The position numbers were made by a program, and so were the translations under genes. From NCBI RefSeq assembly GCF_022763525.1, contig NZ_JALEGG010000022.1:1-36617 (forward strand): a stretch of 36,617 bases of DNA. The letters are read 5' to 3'. This document shows, piece after piece, positions 1 to 8,262 of the stretch (positions are counted from its first letter, which is position 1; every line of letters starts with the position of its first letter). The notes under the pieces were generated by a model. The model saw only the letters and a list, made by a program, of their open reading frames with translations. It had not been told where the DNA came from and did no database searches. Source of the stretch: Acidovorax sp. GTDB taxonomy: Bacteria > Pseudomonadota > Gammaproteobacteria > Burkholderiales > Burkholderiaceae_C.

Positions 1-316
1 CCCCCTGCACGGGAGCGCTGAGGGCCTGCCGGCCCTCATGCGGGAACTTGCGTGGTTTTGGTGGAAAGCTTTCTGGTTCCCTTTGCTGAAAATCAGGGTT
101 CGGCTCGGATTCTTCCGGCGCTGTTGCCGGGGCCCGGCGGACGCCGGGGCACAATCGGGGTTTAGCCCATCCGTCGGGCGTGATGTTTTTGGCAGACAGG
201 AAGTCATTTGTTTCCGTGGAGGGACCTGGCATGCTTCATGATTGCAAAGGTCTTGGACCCTGTGCGCAGGTGCCGGGTCCCTGTTGACGCATGCAAGACG
301 CCACCCTTTGTTCACC
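1..316. other. Intergenic region upstream of the kinase gene
   Basis: I see no convincing gene here. A perfect 7-bp stem (GAGGGCC at 20-26, loop TGCC, GGCCCTC at 31-37) has no T-tract after it, so it is only a possible 3'-end hairpin of a gene left of the window. Several GC-rich inverted segments lie at about 115-150. The open frame of the downstream kinase extends back to a TTG at 242, but the ATG at 317 fits the kinase fold better. Confidence 0.4.
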
Positions 317-2293
317 ATGATTGAAAGTTCCAGCCAAGCTCCCGCCAGCGGTGTCAGCCATTTGGATGCGCTGCCCCCTGGAACCCGTCTGGCGGAATTC
401 GAGATCCTGGCATTGCTGGGGGTGGGCGGCTTTGGCATGGTCTACAAAGCGTTCGACCATTCCCTGCACCGGGCCGTCGCGATCAAGGAATACATGCCCT
501 CGGCGCTGGCTGGGCGGGCGCAGGGTCAGTCCCTGTGGGTGCGCTCATCATCAGACCAGATAACCTTCAATGCGGGGCTGGCCTCCTTCGTGGGGGAAGC
601 CCGCCTGCTGGCCCAGTTCGACCACCCCTCGCTCGTGAAGGTGTTCCGGTTCTGGGAGGCTAACAACACCGCGTACATGGTCATGCCGCTCTACAGCGGC
701 ATGACGTTCAAGCAGGCCCGCGCCCAGATGCGCACCCCGCCGCCTGAGATCTGGCTGCGCAAGGTCCTGTGGTCGGTGCTGGGGGCCCTGCGGGTGCTGC
801 ACGACGGCAAAACGCTGCACCGGGACATCTCACCGGACAACATCTTCCTGCAGGACATCGGTCCGCCGGTGCTGCTGGACCTGGGCGCCGCGCGCCACGC
901 GATCAACGACCAGGACCGCAAGCACACCGCCGTCCTCAAGGTGAACTACGCACCCATCGAGCAGTATGCGGACGGCGACCAGGACTTGCGCCAGGGGCCG
1001 TGGAGCGACCTTTATTCGCTGGCTGCCGTGGTGCACGGCTGCCTGTGCAACGACACCCCCCTGCCTTCGACCTTGCGGTCCATCCGTGACCGCATGGTGT
1101 CCTTCTCGCGTGTGGCAAGGACCGTGAAGCGGCAGTTTGGCGTGGAATATTCCGAGCCGTTTGTCGCTGCCATTGCGCAGTCGCTGGCGCTCAAGCCCCA
1201 GGACAGGCCGCAAAGCATTGACGCGTTCCTGCAGATCATGGGGATGACCTCCGCGCCCGAGGGGATCGAGCTTTTCGATTTCCGGGCCGAACTGGGGGAT
1301 ATCTGGGTTGAACCCGCCGACCAGCCCGGCCCCGGCCTGCTCACCCCCACGGTGGACATCACCTCCGCGCCCCGCGTGGTGGCCGAAATCGAAGCCCAGG
1401 CCCAGGCCGCCATGACAAAAGTGGCGCCCCGGGAGGATGAAGTTGACAAATTTGGGGTGAATCGCGGAGGCGAAGAGCGCAGCAGGGACGTCGGCGGCGA
1501 TACGGTCATGCTGGCTGGGCCCGACACCGTCGCTGCGGAAGGCGGCGACACGGTGTTCATTGACGCTGGCGATACCGTGGTGGCCGAAGACTCCCGCTAC
1601 GACGATCTGGAAGCAGGGCAAACGCATGCGCGGCGCGAGGGTGTGCACCACCGGTCGCGTCATGGCGACCGGGACACGGCGCGCAGCCCGGGCAAGGCCG
1701 GCAGGACGGGGCGGCGGGTGCCCGTGCTGGTGTGGGTCGGGGTCGCTGCCTTCGCCGTGGTGGCCTCAGCGGCGGGTCTGCGGTGGGCGCAGGGCCACAA
1801 GGCGCCGCAAGACGACATCATTACCGAGATGGCCGAGCCGGCTCCCGTGCCGCCGCCGGTGGCGCTGGTGATCGCCGATGCGGCCAGCGCGGCCGACGCC
1901 CAGGCTTCTGCCGTTGGGGGCGCCGCTTCTGAAAGTCCTGCCAGTACCCCGGTGGCCGCGGTGCCTGCCTCGGCACTCGTCGTGGCATCGGCCCCCCGCC
2001 CAGCGCCGCGCAACAGCAAGCGCGCCGCTCCCGAGCCGGCCCCCACACCCATCGTGGTTCGCGAGGAGCCACCCCCCCCGCCGCCGCCTGTGGTGGCAGA
2101 GCCCAAGCCGCGACCGGCTCCTCCGCGCCTGCCCAGCCCACAGGAGGCATGCGCCGATGCGAGCTTCCTGGCGCGCCCCATGTGCATCCACCGCGAATGC
2201 CAAAAGCCCGCGCAGGCCAACCACCCCATCTGTGTGGAGAATCGGCGCCGCTATGAGGCCGAAGAGGCGCGCAATCGCCAAAGCCCGAACTGA
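317..2293 (+). CDS. Membrane-anchored serine/threonine protein kinase
   Basis: Predicted 658-residue Hanks-type kinase. An N-terminal catalytic domain (about residues 25-310) has the glycine loop at 35-40 (GVGGFG), the ATP-binding Lys57 in VAIK, the catalytic HRD at 168-170 and a DLG in place of DFG at 188-190. The catalytic loop reads HRDISPDN, so the usual Lys two residues after Asp170 is Ser; the Asp and Asn remain, so activity is plausible but not certain. A low-complexity linker follows, with four Asp-Thr-Val units spaced exactly 8 residues apart (395, 403, 411, 419). Then come one membrane helix (about 468-490), an Ala/Pro-rich stretch with a run of prolines, and a C-terminal segment with four cysteines. 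The topology suggests a cytoplasmic kinase and a periplasmic tail. ATG 317 was chosen because the upstream TTG extension resembles no kinase sequence. The substrate is unknown. Confidence 0.9.
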   Translation: MIESSSQAPASGVSHLDALPPGTRLAEFEILALLGVGGFGMVYKAFDHSLHRAVAIKEYMPSALAGRAQGQSLWVRSSSDQITFNAGLASFVGEARLLAQFDHPSLVKVFRFWEANNTAYMVMPLYSGMTFKQARAQMRTPPPEIWLRKVLWSVLGALRVLHDGKTLHRDISPDNIFLQDIGPPVLLDLGAARHAINDQDRKHTAVLKVNYAPIEQYADGDQDLRQGPWSDLYSLAAVVHGCLCNDTPLPSTLRSIRDRMVSFSRVARTVKRQFGVEYSEPFVAAIAQSLALKPQDRPQSIDAFLQIMGMTSAPEGIELFDFRAELGDIWVEPADQPGPGLLTPTVDITSAPRVVAEIEAQAQAAMTKVAPREDEVDKFGVNRGGEERSRDVGGDTVMLAGPDTVAAEGGDTVFIDAGDTVVAEDSRYDDLEAGQTHARREGVHHRSRHGDRDTARSPGKAGRTGRRVPVLVWVGVAAFAVVASAAGLRWAQGHKAPQDDIITEMAEPAPVPPPVALVIADAASAADAQASAVGGAASESPASTPVAAVPASALVVASAPRPAPRNSKRAAPEPAPTPIVVREEPPPPPPPVVAEPKPRPAPPRLPSPQEACADASFLARPMCIHRECQKPAQANHPICVENRRRYEAEEARNRQSPN

Positions 2294-2378
2294 GCCGAAT
2301 CTGCCTCCAATCGGGGATTGGGCGTGGTTCCTCGAGCGCAGCTCCGCATGGCTGACGCGAGCGAGTCAAGGCTCGGGC

Positions 2379-2408
2379 TTGCACCGCTGTCGGTCTCCTT
2401 CGTATAAT
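2379..2408 (+). promoter_or_regulatory. Sigma-70 promoter of rplM-rpsI
   Basis: A TTGCAC -35 (2379-2384) and a perfect TATAAT -10 (2403-2408) are separated by 18 bp. Transcription would start near 2415 and leave a leader of about 115 nt before rplM. In E. coli the L13 operon is under autogenous control through its leader; the leader length here would allow that, but I see no specific structure that proves it. Confidence 0.75.
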
Positions 2409-2531
2409 CGAGGGCTTCGCAGCGTTTTTGTGGTCCCGCGGCGAAGACTTGACGCCACCTAAGAGGCTTCCGAAAGAGAAGCACCGACCGTGGAAAAGGA
2501 CCCGCCAAACCCTCTTTTGCAGAGAAATCTC

Positions 2532-2963
2532 ATGACTACTACTTTCAGCGCCAAGCCCGCTGAGGTCGTGCACGAGTGGTTTGTGATTGACGCGACCGAC
2601 AAGGTCCTCGGACGAGTAGCCAGCGAAGTTGCTCTCCGTTTGCGCGGCAAACACAAGGCCATTTACACGCCTCACGTCGATACCGGTGACTTCATCGTCA
2701 TCATCAACGCAGCCAAGCTCAAGGTCACCGGCACCAAGTCCCTGGACAAGGTGTACTACCGCCATTCGGGTTACCCCGGCGGCATCACGGCCACGAACTT
2801 CCGCGACATGCAAGCCAAGCACCCCGGCCGCGCGCTGGAAAAGGCTGTCAAGGGCATGCTCCCCAAGGGTCCCCTGGGCTACGCGATGATCAAGAAACTC
2901 AAGGTGTACGGTGGTGCTGAGCATCCCCACACCGCCCAGCAGCCCAAGGCGCTGGAAATCTAA
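2532..2963 (+). CDS. rplM: 50S ribosomal protein L13
   Basis: A 143-residue protein matching bacterial L13 along its whole length. It binds 23S rRNA early in assembly of the large subunit. Recognisable segments are the N-terminal [16 protein letters not shown] stretch, the [17 protein letters not shown] region and the C-terminal [12 protein letters not shown]. The usual length is about 142. ATG 2532 opens the conserved sequence; an earlier GTG at 2490 would add 14 residues that are not L13-like. rpsI follows after 11 nt, the standard rplM-rpsI operon. Confidence 0.98.
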   Translation: MTTTFSAKPAEVVHEWFVIDATDKVLGRVASEVALRLRGKHKAIYTPHVDTGDFIVIINAAKLKVTGTKSLDKVYYRHSGYPGGITATNFRDMQAKHPGRALEKAVKGMLPKGPLGYAMIKKLKVYGGAEHPHTAQQPKALEI

Positions 2964-2974
2964 GGAGCCTTGAG

Positions 2975-3367
2975 ATGATTGGTGAATGGAACAATGGCAC
3001 CGGCCGTCGCAAGTCCAGCGTCGCCCGCGTGTTTCTGAAAAAAGGCTCCGGCAAGATCACGGTGAACGGCAAGGACATCCAGTCCTACTTCGGCCGCGAA
3101 ACCTCGATCATGATTGCCAAGCAACCCCTGGCGTTGACCAACCATGTCGAAACCTTCGACATCCAGATCAACGTGCATGGTGGCGGTGAATCCGGCCAGG
3201 CTGGCGCTGCCCGCCACGGTATCACCCGCGCCCTGATCGATTACGACGCATCCCTCAAGCCCGTCCTGAGCCAGGCCGGCTTCGTGACGCGCGATGCCCG
3301 TGAAGTCGAACGTAAGAAAGTCGGTCTGCACTCTGCACGCCGCGCCAAGCAGTTCTCCAAGCGTTAA
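2975..3367 (+). CDS. rpsI: 30S ribosomal protein S9
   Basis: A 130-residue protein of full family length. S9 sits in the head of the small subunit, and its C-terminal tail reaches the P-site tRNA anticodon loop. The conserved [17 protein letters not shown] start, the [19 protein letters not shown] core and the basic end finishing in KR are all present. It is preceded by an AAGGAG ribosome-binding site in the short gap after rplM and followed by a strong terminator at about 3450, so rplM-rpsI looks like a two-gene transcription unit. Confidence 0.98.
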   Translation: MIGEWNNGTGRRKSSVARVFLKKGSGKITVNGKDIQSYFGRETSIMIAKQPLALTNHVETFDIQINVHGGGESGQAGAARHGITRALIDYDASLKPVLSQAGFVTRDAREVERKKVGLHSARRAKQFSKR

Positions 3368-3448
3368 GCTGGCGAGGCTCTTCATGGATGTCCGCTTTCG
3401 GGCGGGCATCCGTCCCCTGCAAAGTGTTCCTTGGGATGCTTTACAGAT

Positions 3449-3478
3449 CAAAAAACCGCCTCCGGGCGGTTTTTTCGT
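3449..3478 (+). terminator. Rho-independent terminator of rplM-rpsI
   Basis: The stem ACCGCC (3455-3460) pairs with GGCGGT (3465-3470) around the loop TCCG. It is flanked by an A-run upstream and a T-run downstream, which lengthen the stem and make the hairpin usable in both directions. It lies about 85 nt after the rpsI stop. Confidence 0.9.
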
Positions 3479-3530
3479 TTAAGGTGCGCTCTTTTCTGCG
3501 GGTCATCCGGATGATTCAACTTTTCGTACC

Positions 3531-4241
3531 ATGCGCCTTCGCCTTCTGCGCCGCCGGCTGACCATCAGCGCCCCGCGGGTGGCCATCCGCAGTGCCATGC
3601 CTTGGCCTGTTCGCTGGCTGGTCCTGGCCGTGGTCTTTGGCTTCTGTGCAGCGGTAGCCCTTTGGGCCTTCGAGTTTGGAAAGTCCATTGCAGGTCTGGA
3701 TACCGTCTCCCGGGACGAATTGCTTCAGCTGCGGGCCGAGGTGGACCGCCTGCGCGCCGAGGGGCAGGAGCAACAGACAGTGGCCCACACGGCCGAGAGC
3801 TTGCTGGTCGCCGAGCGGTCTGCCAAGGAGAGTTTGATGGCGCAGGTCCGCCAGCTGGAGGCCGACAACCGCACGCTACGCGAAGACTTGGGGTTTTTTG
3901 AAAAGCTGATTCCTGCGGCAAAGACGGAAGGGCTCGCAATCCGCAGCCTGCAGGCCGAGGTGCTGGGGGGAATGCAGCTGCGCTGGCAGGTCCTGGTGAT
4001 CCAGGCGGCCCGCAATGCGCCGGAGTTCAATGGCCGGTTTGAACTGGTTCTTTCAGGGACGCAAGACGGCAATCCCTGGACCCAGACCCAGCCAGCCCAG
4101 GGGCAGCCGCTGCAAGTCAAGCAATACCGGCGGATTGAAGGTGTCCTCGATCTTCCGCCCAACGCCGTGGTAAAAACCGTGACCGCGCGCGTGCTGGAGG
4201 GCTCCACGGTTCGATCGGTGCAAACCATGGCCATCGACTAA
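3531..4241 (+). CDS. Membrane-anchored coiled-coil protein, DUF6776-like
   Basis: A 236-residue protein of unknown function. A basic, Arg-rich N-terminus precedes one membrane helix (about residues 29-47). A Leu/Glu/Arg-rich coiled coil (about 55-120) follows, and then a compact C-terminal domain rich in beta strands (about 125-236), presumably periplasmic. From memory the arrangement matches DUF6776, a Burkholderiales family often found between rpsI and the bactofilin gene; the family name is a recollection, not a search result. ATG 3531 is used, but a second ATG at 3597 sits nearer the membrane helix and is possible. Its place beside a bactofilin gene hints at a role in envelope or cell-shape organisation, which is inference only. 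Confidence 0.75.
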   Translation: MRLRLLRRRLTISAPRVAIRSAMPWPVRWLVLAVVFGFCAAVALWAFEFGKSIAGLDTVSRDELLQLRAEVDRLRAEGQEQQTVAHTAESLLVAERSAKESLMAQVRQLEADNRTLREDLGFFEKLIPAAKTEGLAIRSLQAEVLGGMQLRWQVLVIQAARNAPEFNGRFELVLSGTQDGNPWTQTQPAQGQPLQVKQYRRIEGVLDLPPNAVVKTVTARVLEGSTVRSVQTMAID

Positions 4242-4272
4242 GACGCTGGCCGCAAGCGCGTTCATGAAGCAA

Positions 4273-4299
4273 GCAAGCCTGACTTGCCGTTTTTTTTTT
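4273..4299 (+). terminator. Probable terminator after the coiled-coil gene
   Basis: A short stem GCAAG (4273-4277) / CTTGC (4283-4287) is followed, after CG, by an uninterrupted run of ten T residues (4290-4299). The stem is weak but the T-tract is long. It ends the transcript of the 3531-4241 gene about 30 nt after its stop. Confidence 0.6.
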
Positions 4300-4504
4300 G
4301 GAGCGGACTTCTGGTGCGGCAAGGTCGGGGCGGTGCCCAACTTGGCCGGATGGCTTCTTGCTGCAGATCAAAATCCTTGCGGGCACCCGCAGCCGTCTGA
4401 TGCGCCGCATGCCATGCTGCGCCAGACGTGGCGGTCACCGCCGTTCTAACCATTCCGTCACCGGTCCCCTGGACTGGCGCCAGTCCTTTGTGGAGTTTTC
4501 GTCC

Positions 4505-4903
4505 ATGTTTTCACGCAAGAAGCAGCCACCGATCAAAAGCCTCATCGCGCAGGGCACCAGGATCGAGGGCAGCGTGCATTTTGTCGAAGGCATGCGCATT
4601 GATGGCGAGGTGGTGGGGGATATCCGCGCGGGTTCGGAGCAACCCAGCATCCTCGTGATCTCGGAGATGGCGCGCGTGGAGGGGGCGGTGCATGCCGACC
4701 ACGTGATCATCAATGGCCAAGTGGTGGGTCCTGTGCACGCGGGTGAACTGCTGGAGCTGCAGCCTAAGGCCAAGATCACCGGGAACGTGCATTACAAGGC
4801 GCTGGAGATGCACCAGGGCGCCATGATTGCCGGCCAGATGTGTCCGGTGGCTGTCCTGGTGGAGGAAAAGCCCCCACTGAAACTAGCGTCAAACGGCCAG
4901 TGA
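4505..4903 (+). CDS. Bactofilin family cytoskeletal protein
   Basis: A 132-residue bactofilin (DUF583/CcmA type). Bactofilins polymerise without nucleotide into filaments built from right-handed beta-helices and act as scaffolds for cell-wall enzymes. A short basic N-terminus (MFSRKKQPPIKSL) of the kind that often touches the membrane leads into repeats of roughly 17-18 residues with regularly spaced Gly, Val and Ile (GTRIEGSVHF, GMRIDGEVVGDI, ARVEGAVHADHVIINGQVVG, AKITGNVHY). The tail is short and charged. ATG 4505 begins the typical sequence; the upstream in-frame extension is not bactofilin-like. M23 peptidase genes commonly neighbour bactofilins, and one lies about 2 kb away, beyond erpA and anmK. 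Confidence 0.92.
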   Translation: MFSRKKQPPIKSLIAQGTRIEGSVHFVEGMRIDGEVVGDIRAGSEQPSILVISEMARVEGAVHADHVIINGQVVGPVHAGELLELQPKAKITGNVHYKALEMHQGAMIAGQMCPVAVLVEEKPPLKLASNGQ

Positions 4904-4963
4904 CCTGAATTCCCGAGCGGTCTGCAGTAGTATTCACCGCAAATATTGAACCCGGAGTACCCC

Positions 4964-5329
4964 ATGAGCGCAGTTGCCGAACCCGTCCAGACCGAAATGC
5001 CCGCCCCCATCCTGTTCACCGACAGTGCAGCGGCCAAGGTCGCGGACCTGATTGCCGAAGAGGGCAACCCTGACCTGAAGCTGCGCGTATTCGTCCAGGG
5101 CGGTGGTTGCTCGGGCTTTCAATACGGCTTCACGTTTGACGAAATCACCAACGAAGACGACACGACGATGACCAAGAACGGCGTGTCGCTGTTGATCGAT
5201 GCCATGAGCTACCAGTACTTGGTCGGCGCCGAGATCGATTACAAGGAAGACCTGCAAGGCGCTCAGTTCGTCATCAAGAACCCCAACGCCACCACCACCT
5301 GCGGTTGCGGCTCCAGCTTCTCTGCCTGA
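4964..5329 (+). CDS. erpA: Iron-sulfur cluster insertion protein ErpA
   Basis: A 121-residue A-type carrier that delivers [2Fe-2S] or [4Fe-4S] clusters to apo-enzymes, including those of isoprenoid synthesis and respiration. The three conserved cysteines are present: one in [11 protein letters not shown] and two in the C-terminal CGCGSSF motif. The residues between ([20 protein letters not shown]) are typical of ErpA rather than IscA. ATG 4964 has a GGAG ribosome-binding site at about 4953; the TTG at 4946 would put that site inside the gene. It ends at a strong hairpin and converges on anmK. Confidence 0.96.
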   Translation: MSAVAEPVQTEMPAPILFTDSAAAKVADLIAEEGNPDLKLRVFVQGGGCSGFQYGFTFDEITNEDDTTMTKNGVSLLIDAMSYQYLVGAEIDYKEDLQGAQFVIKNPNATTTCGCGSSFSA

Positions 5330-5384
5330 CCTGGAGAGGTGGGGGCCGGCGGGTACGCGCCCCTGCTCTGCACCAGACCACTTG

Positions 5385-5412
5385 GCCGCCCCATGGGCGG
5401 CTTTTGCTTTTT
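5385..5412 (+). terminator. Terminator of erpA
   Basis: The stem GCCGCC (5385-5390) / GGCGGC (5396-5401) with loop CCATG is followed by TTTTGCTTTTT. The T-tract runs into the last bases of the convergent anmK gene. Confidence 0.85.
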
Positions 5413-6527
5413 CAGGACGGGTAAATTGCACCCAATACACGGGCTCCCGCGGCCCCGGTTACGCTGGCCAGATTGCCTGGCAAACCGTGCAGCGCCTGCC
5501 GCGCCAGCCAGGCAAAAGCCGCCGCCTCCACCTGCAATGCGGGCAGGCCCAGGGCATCGGTGGCGGTCACTTGCAGGCGGGGGCAGGCGGCCTGCAGCCG
5601 AGCCATCAAATGGGTATTGAGGGCGCCACCGCCACACACAGCCATGATTTTGCTATTATTTTTGTAGCTGTTTGCGCTGATGGAGCAAGCGCTGGCAGTG
5701 AATTCTGTCAAAGTTGCTTGCACATCTGCCGGCTCCGCTGTCTTGAACGGCTGCAGGTGGTGCGCGAGCCAAGGGGGGTTGAACAGATCACGGCCCGTGC
5801 TTTTGGGGGGCGGCTTCTGTAAAAAGGGTTCGTCCAGCAACGATGCCAGCAATTCTGGGAGCACCTTTCCGCTGGCCGCCCAGTTGCCTCCTGCGTCAAA
5901 AGGCTGGCCAGTGTGCTGTTGGCACCAGTGGTCCATCAGCGCGTTGCCAGGGCCGCAGTCAAATCCCAGCACACGGCCGTCGCCGCCCAGCACGCTGAGA
6001 TTGGAGATGCCGCCGATGTTGAGCACCAGCACGCTCTCGCCGGGGCGGCCAAAGACTCCTTGGTGGAACGCCGGCACCAAAGGGGCGCCTTGGCCGCCTG
6101 CGGCCACGTCGCGGCTGCGGAAATCGGCCACCACGGTGATGCCAGTGCGCTCTGCCAGCAGGGCTGGGTTGCCCAGCTGAAGGGTGTAGCCCGTGCCGTC
6201 AAATTCCTGGGGCCGGTGGCGCACCGTTTGCCCGTGGGTGCCGATGGCGCGGATGGCGGAGGCGGGCAGCCCGCTCTGGGCCAGCAGGGCGTGGACGACC
6301 TCGGCATACGCCCGCGACAGCGCGTTGCCTGCCAGGGCTGCGCGGTGCAGCTCGTCGTTGCCCGAGGTGTTGAGCGCCAGCAGCTCCGCCCGCAACTCCG
6401 GCGCAAAAGCCGCGCTGGCATGGCGCGTGACTACCATGCGCGGCCCCGAAAAATTGGCCAGCACCCCGTCGATGCCATCGAGCGAGGTGCCTGACATCAG
6501 GCCGATGTACAGCTCGGATGCGCTCAC
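5412..6527 (-). CDS. anmK: Anhydro-N-acetylmuramic acid kinase
   Basis: A 371-residue cytoplasmic enzyme of peptidoglycan recycling. It converts 1,6-anhydro-MurNAc plus ATP to MurNAc-6-phosphate, cleaving the anhydro ring. Family marks are the opening LYIGLMSGTSLDGID, the IGTHGQTVRH motif, LNIGGISNLS, DCGPGNALMD and a late CGGGALN. GTG 6527 gives the normal family start and length (about 370); the open frame extends to a TTG at 6671, but that extension is not AnmK-like. Unusually, residues just before CGGG (the segment SISANSYKNNSKIM) are encoded by a copy of a palindromic repeat found elsewhere in the window, which replaces the helix normally there with little change in length. The gene converges on erpA and lies downstream of the M23 peptidase gene on the same strand. 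Confidence 0.95.
   Translation of the reverse strand: MSASELYIGLMSGTSLDGIDGVLANFSGPRMVVTRHASAAFAPELRAELLALNTSGNDELHRAALAGNALSRAYAEVVHALLAQSGLPASAIRAIGTHGQTVRHRPQEFDGTGYTLQLGNPALLAERTGITVVADFRSRDVAAGGQGAPLVPAFHQGVFGRPGESVLVLNIGGISNLSVLGGDGRVLGFDCGPGNALMDHWCQQHTGQPFDAGGNWAASGKVLPELLASLLDEPFLQKPPPKSTGRDLFNPPWLAHHLQPFKTAEPADVQATLTEFTASACSISANSYKNNSKIMAVCGGGALNTHLMARLQAACPRLQVTATDALGLPALQVEAAAFAWLARQALHGLPGNLASVTGAAGARVLGAIYPS
5650..5705. repeat. Palindromic repeat copy inside anmK
   Basis: On the minus strand this stretch reads AGCGCTTG, a 6-base loop, then CAGCGC, followed by an AGCTAC and an A/T-rich tail. The same layout occurs at 15,983 and 19,542. It lies wholly within the anmK reading frame, is translated, and causes no frameshift. 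Confidence 0.7.
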
Positions 6528-6699
6528 GGAAGTTGTTTGGAGTGTGAGCGCGTGGAGTGGAAGGCTGTGCGTCCAGAGGCGCCAGGTTTGTTGCCACTGG
6601 CGCGACCCAGGTCCACGGCCGCCGCGCAAGGGCAGCCCCGCCGCGCTTGCGGTGTCCCTACCGCGAGGCAAGGAGCGAGGCGACTCGCGGGGAACTTGA

Positions 6700-8058
6700 T
6701 CACTCTGCGCTGGCTTGTTCGATCAAGGCGGCGGCAGACAGCTGCACTCGCATGTTCGCCGCGAGGCGGTCAAACGCGGGGCGCGAGGCTGCCGAGACCG
6801 GCGCTGCGGCTTCGCTCTGGGCCACGATGGTCTGCGGATCCTGGTGCACGCCGTTGACGCGGAACTCGAAATGCAGGTGCGGCCCGGTGGCCCAGCCCGT
6901 GGCGCCCACGGCGCCCAGGGTTTGGCCCTGTTCGACCGATTGCCCCTGGCGCACGTCAATGCGGCTCAGGTGGGCATAAACGGTGACGTGCTGGTTGCGG
7001 TGCTTGACGAAGACTACGTTGCCAAAGCCGTTCTGCACGCCCGCAAACTCCACCACGCCATCGCCCACGGTGCGCACCGCAGTGCCGGTGGGCGCGGCGA
7101 AGTCGGTGCCCAGGTGGGCGCGCCAGGTCTTCAGGATGGGGTGCATGCGCATCTTGAAGCCGCTGGTGACGCGCGAGAACTCCACGGGGGATGTCAGGTA
7201 GGCGCGGCGCATGCTTTCGCCGTCCAGCGTGTAGTAGGCGCCCTTGGCTGCGCCGGGCTCTTGGAACCACACGGCCTGGTGGCTCTTGCCGTTGTTGACG
7301 AATTCCGCGCTCAGCACGCGGCCGCTGGACAGCGGCTCGCCATCGGCTTCGAGGGTTTCATAGACCACGGAGAAGCGGTCCCCCTTGCGCAGCGACCGGC
7401 GAAAGTCGATGTTCCCGGAGAACAGCTCGGCCATCTGCACGGCCACGGCGTCGGGGATGTTGGAAGCATCGGTGGCGGCGAAGAGCGAGCTGTGGATGAT
7501 GCCGCCCGCCAGCCGGCTGTTGGCCGTGAGCTTGGCGGTTTCGATGCGCGACGTGAACTTGTCGCCTTGGCGCTGCACGATCAGGCGGCGGAAGTTGCCG
7601 CTGTCGTCCGGCACCCAGCGAACGGTCAGGCGCAGCAGGCGGTGGTCGTCGGTGGTTTCCGCCGACACGATGCGGCCCGTGCGGCCCAGCACGTTTTGTC
7701 TGACAGGAGTGTCACCGCGCATGAAGGCCGCAGCGGCCGGATCGGCCACACCCATGCGCTGCAGCAGCGATTCGGGGGTGTCGCTGGAGCGCACCTGTTC
7801 GGAGCGGTACAGCGAGAAGCCCGGGGCCTCCAGCTCGCTCAGCACGACATTCTCGGCCAGCGACTCGACGGGGTAGCTCACCATGCGCACCGGCAGCTCG
7901 GCCGGATCGGGCGCGAAAGACGCCACGGCGAATGCGCCGCCGCCACCCGTCAGCAGAAGGGCTGCGACGGCGGCGGTGATGCGTTGGGGATGTTTTTGGA
8001 TCGTGTGGGACAGCCGGTCAAGCAAAGCCGAGCTGGCGGTGGTCAAGCCGTGAATCAA
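6700..8058 (-). CDS. M23 family metallopeptidase (LytM/MepM-like)
   Basis: A 452-residue murein DD-endopeptidase-type protein. A short cytoplasmic N-terminus, one membrane helix (about 28-49) and a periplasmic region with an OapA/LysM-like middle segment (about 90-290) precede the zinc domain. Zinc and catalytic residues are present: His315 and Asp319 in HLGTDF, and His394 and His396 in PHLHFEF. With all present it should be an active hydrolase rather than an EnvC/NlpD-like activator. The start is a TTG at 8058 with a GGGGAT-like ribosome-binding site; no ATG lies nearby, so the start is less certain than the gene. It is divergent from tyrS and upstream of anmK, a common Burkholderiales order that links wall cleavage with wall recycling. 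Confidence 0.92.
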   Translation of the reverse strand: MIHGLTTASSALLDRLSHTIQKHPQRITAAVAALLLTGGGGAFAVASFAPDPAELPVRMVSYPVESLAENVVLSELEAPGFSLYRSEQVRSSDTPESLLQRMGVADPAAAAFMRGDTPVRQNVLGRTGRIVSAETTDDHRLLRLTVRWVPDDSGNFRRLIVQRQGDKFTSRIETAKLTANSRLAGGIIHSSLFAATDASNIPDAVAVQMAELFSGNIDFRRSLRKGDRFSVVYETLEADGEPLSSGRVLSAEFVNNGKSHQAVWFQEPGAAKGAYYTLDGESMRRAYLTSPVEFSRVTSGFKMRMHPILKTWRAHLGTDFAAPTGTAVRTVGDGVVEFAGVQNGFGNVVFVKHRNQHVTVYAHLSRIDVRQGQSVEQGQTLGAVGATGWATGPHLHFEFRVNGVHQDPQTIVAQSEAAAPVSAASRPAFDRLAANMRVQLSAAALIEQASAE

Positions 8059-8262
8059 AGGTCTATCCCCAGGTGAACATGATGGCCTGGAACGCGCCGG
8101 GCAGCAGGGGCGCGGCGGTACCAGGTGTACAGACTGTCAGGCTGCTGCCTTTGGACAGAATGGTGAAAACAGGTCGCAACGGCGGTCCCACTAGAATCCG
8201 CCTCACGCAATGTGGGCTGGAGTATAGCGGTGCATGCTGTATAGACATCCCAAAAAACCCTT
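8059..8262. other. Divergent promoter region between the M23 gene and tyrS
   Basis: A 204-bp gap. A TAGAAT -10-like hexamer at 8192-8197 faces tyrS, but I see no good -35 at 16-18 bp. No T-box or other riboswitch-like structure is apparent, as expected for a proteobacterial tyrS. Confidence 0.35.

Noticed and set aside
1821-2930. Minus-strand frame covering the rplM region
   Set aside because: It runs antisense to rplM and its promoter; L13 is certain.
6715-8076. 453-codon plus-strand frame opposite the M23 peptidase gene
   Set aside because: Antisense to a gene with intact zinc motifs; biased composition without any domain.
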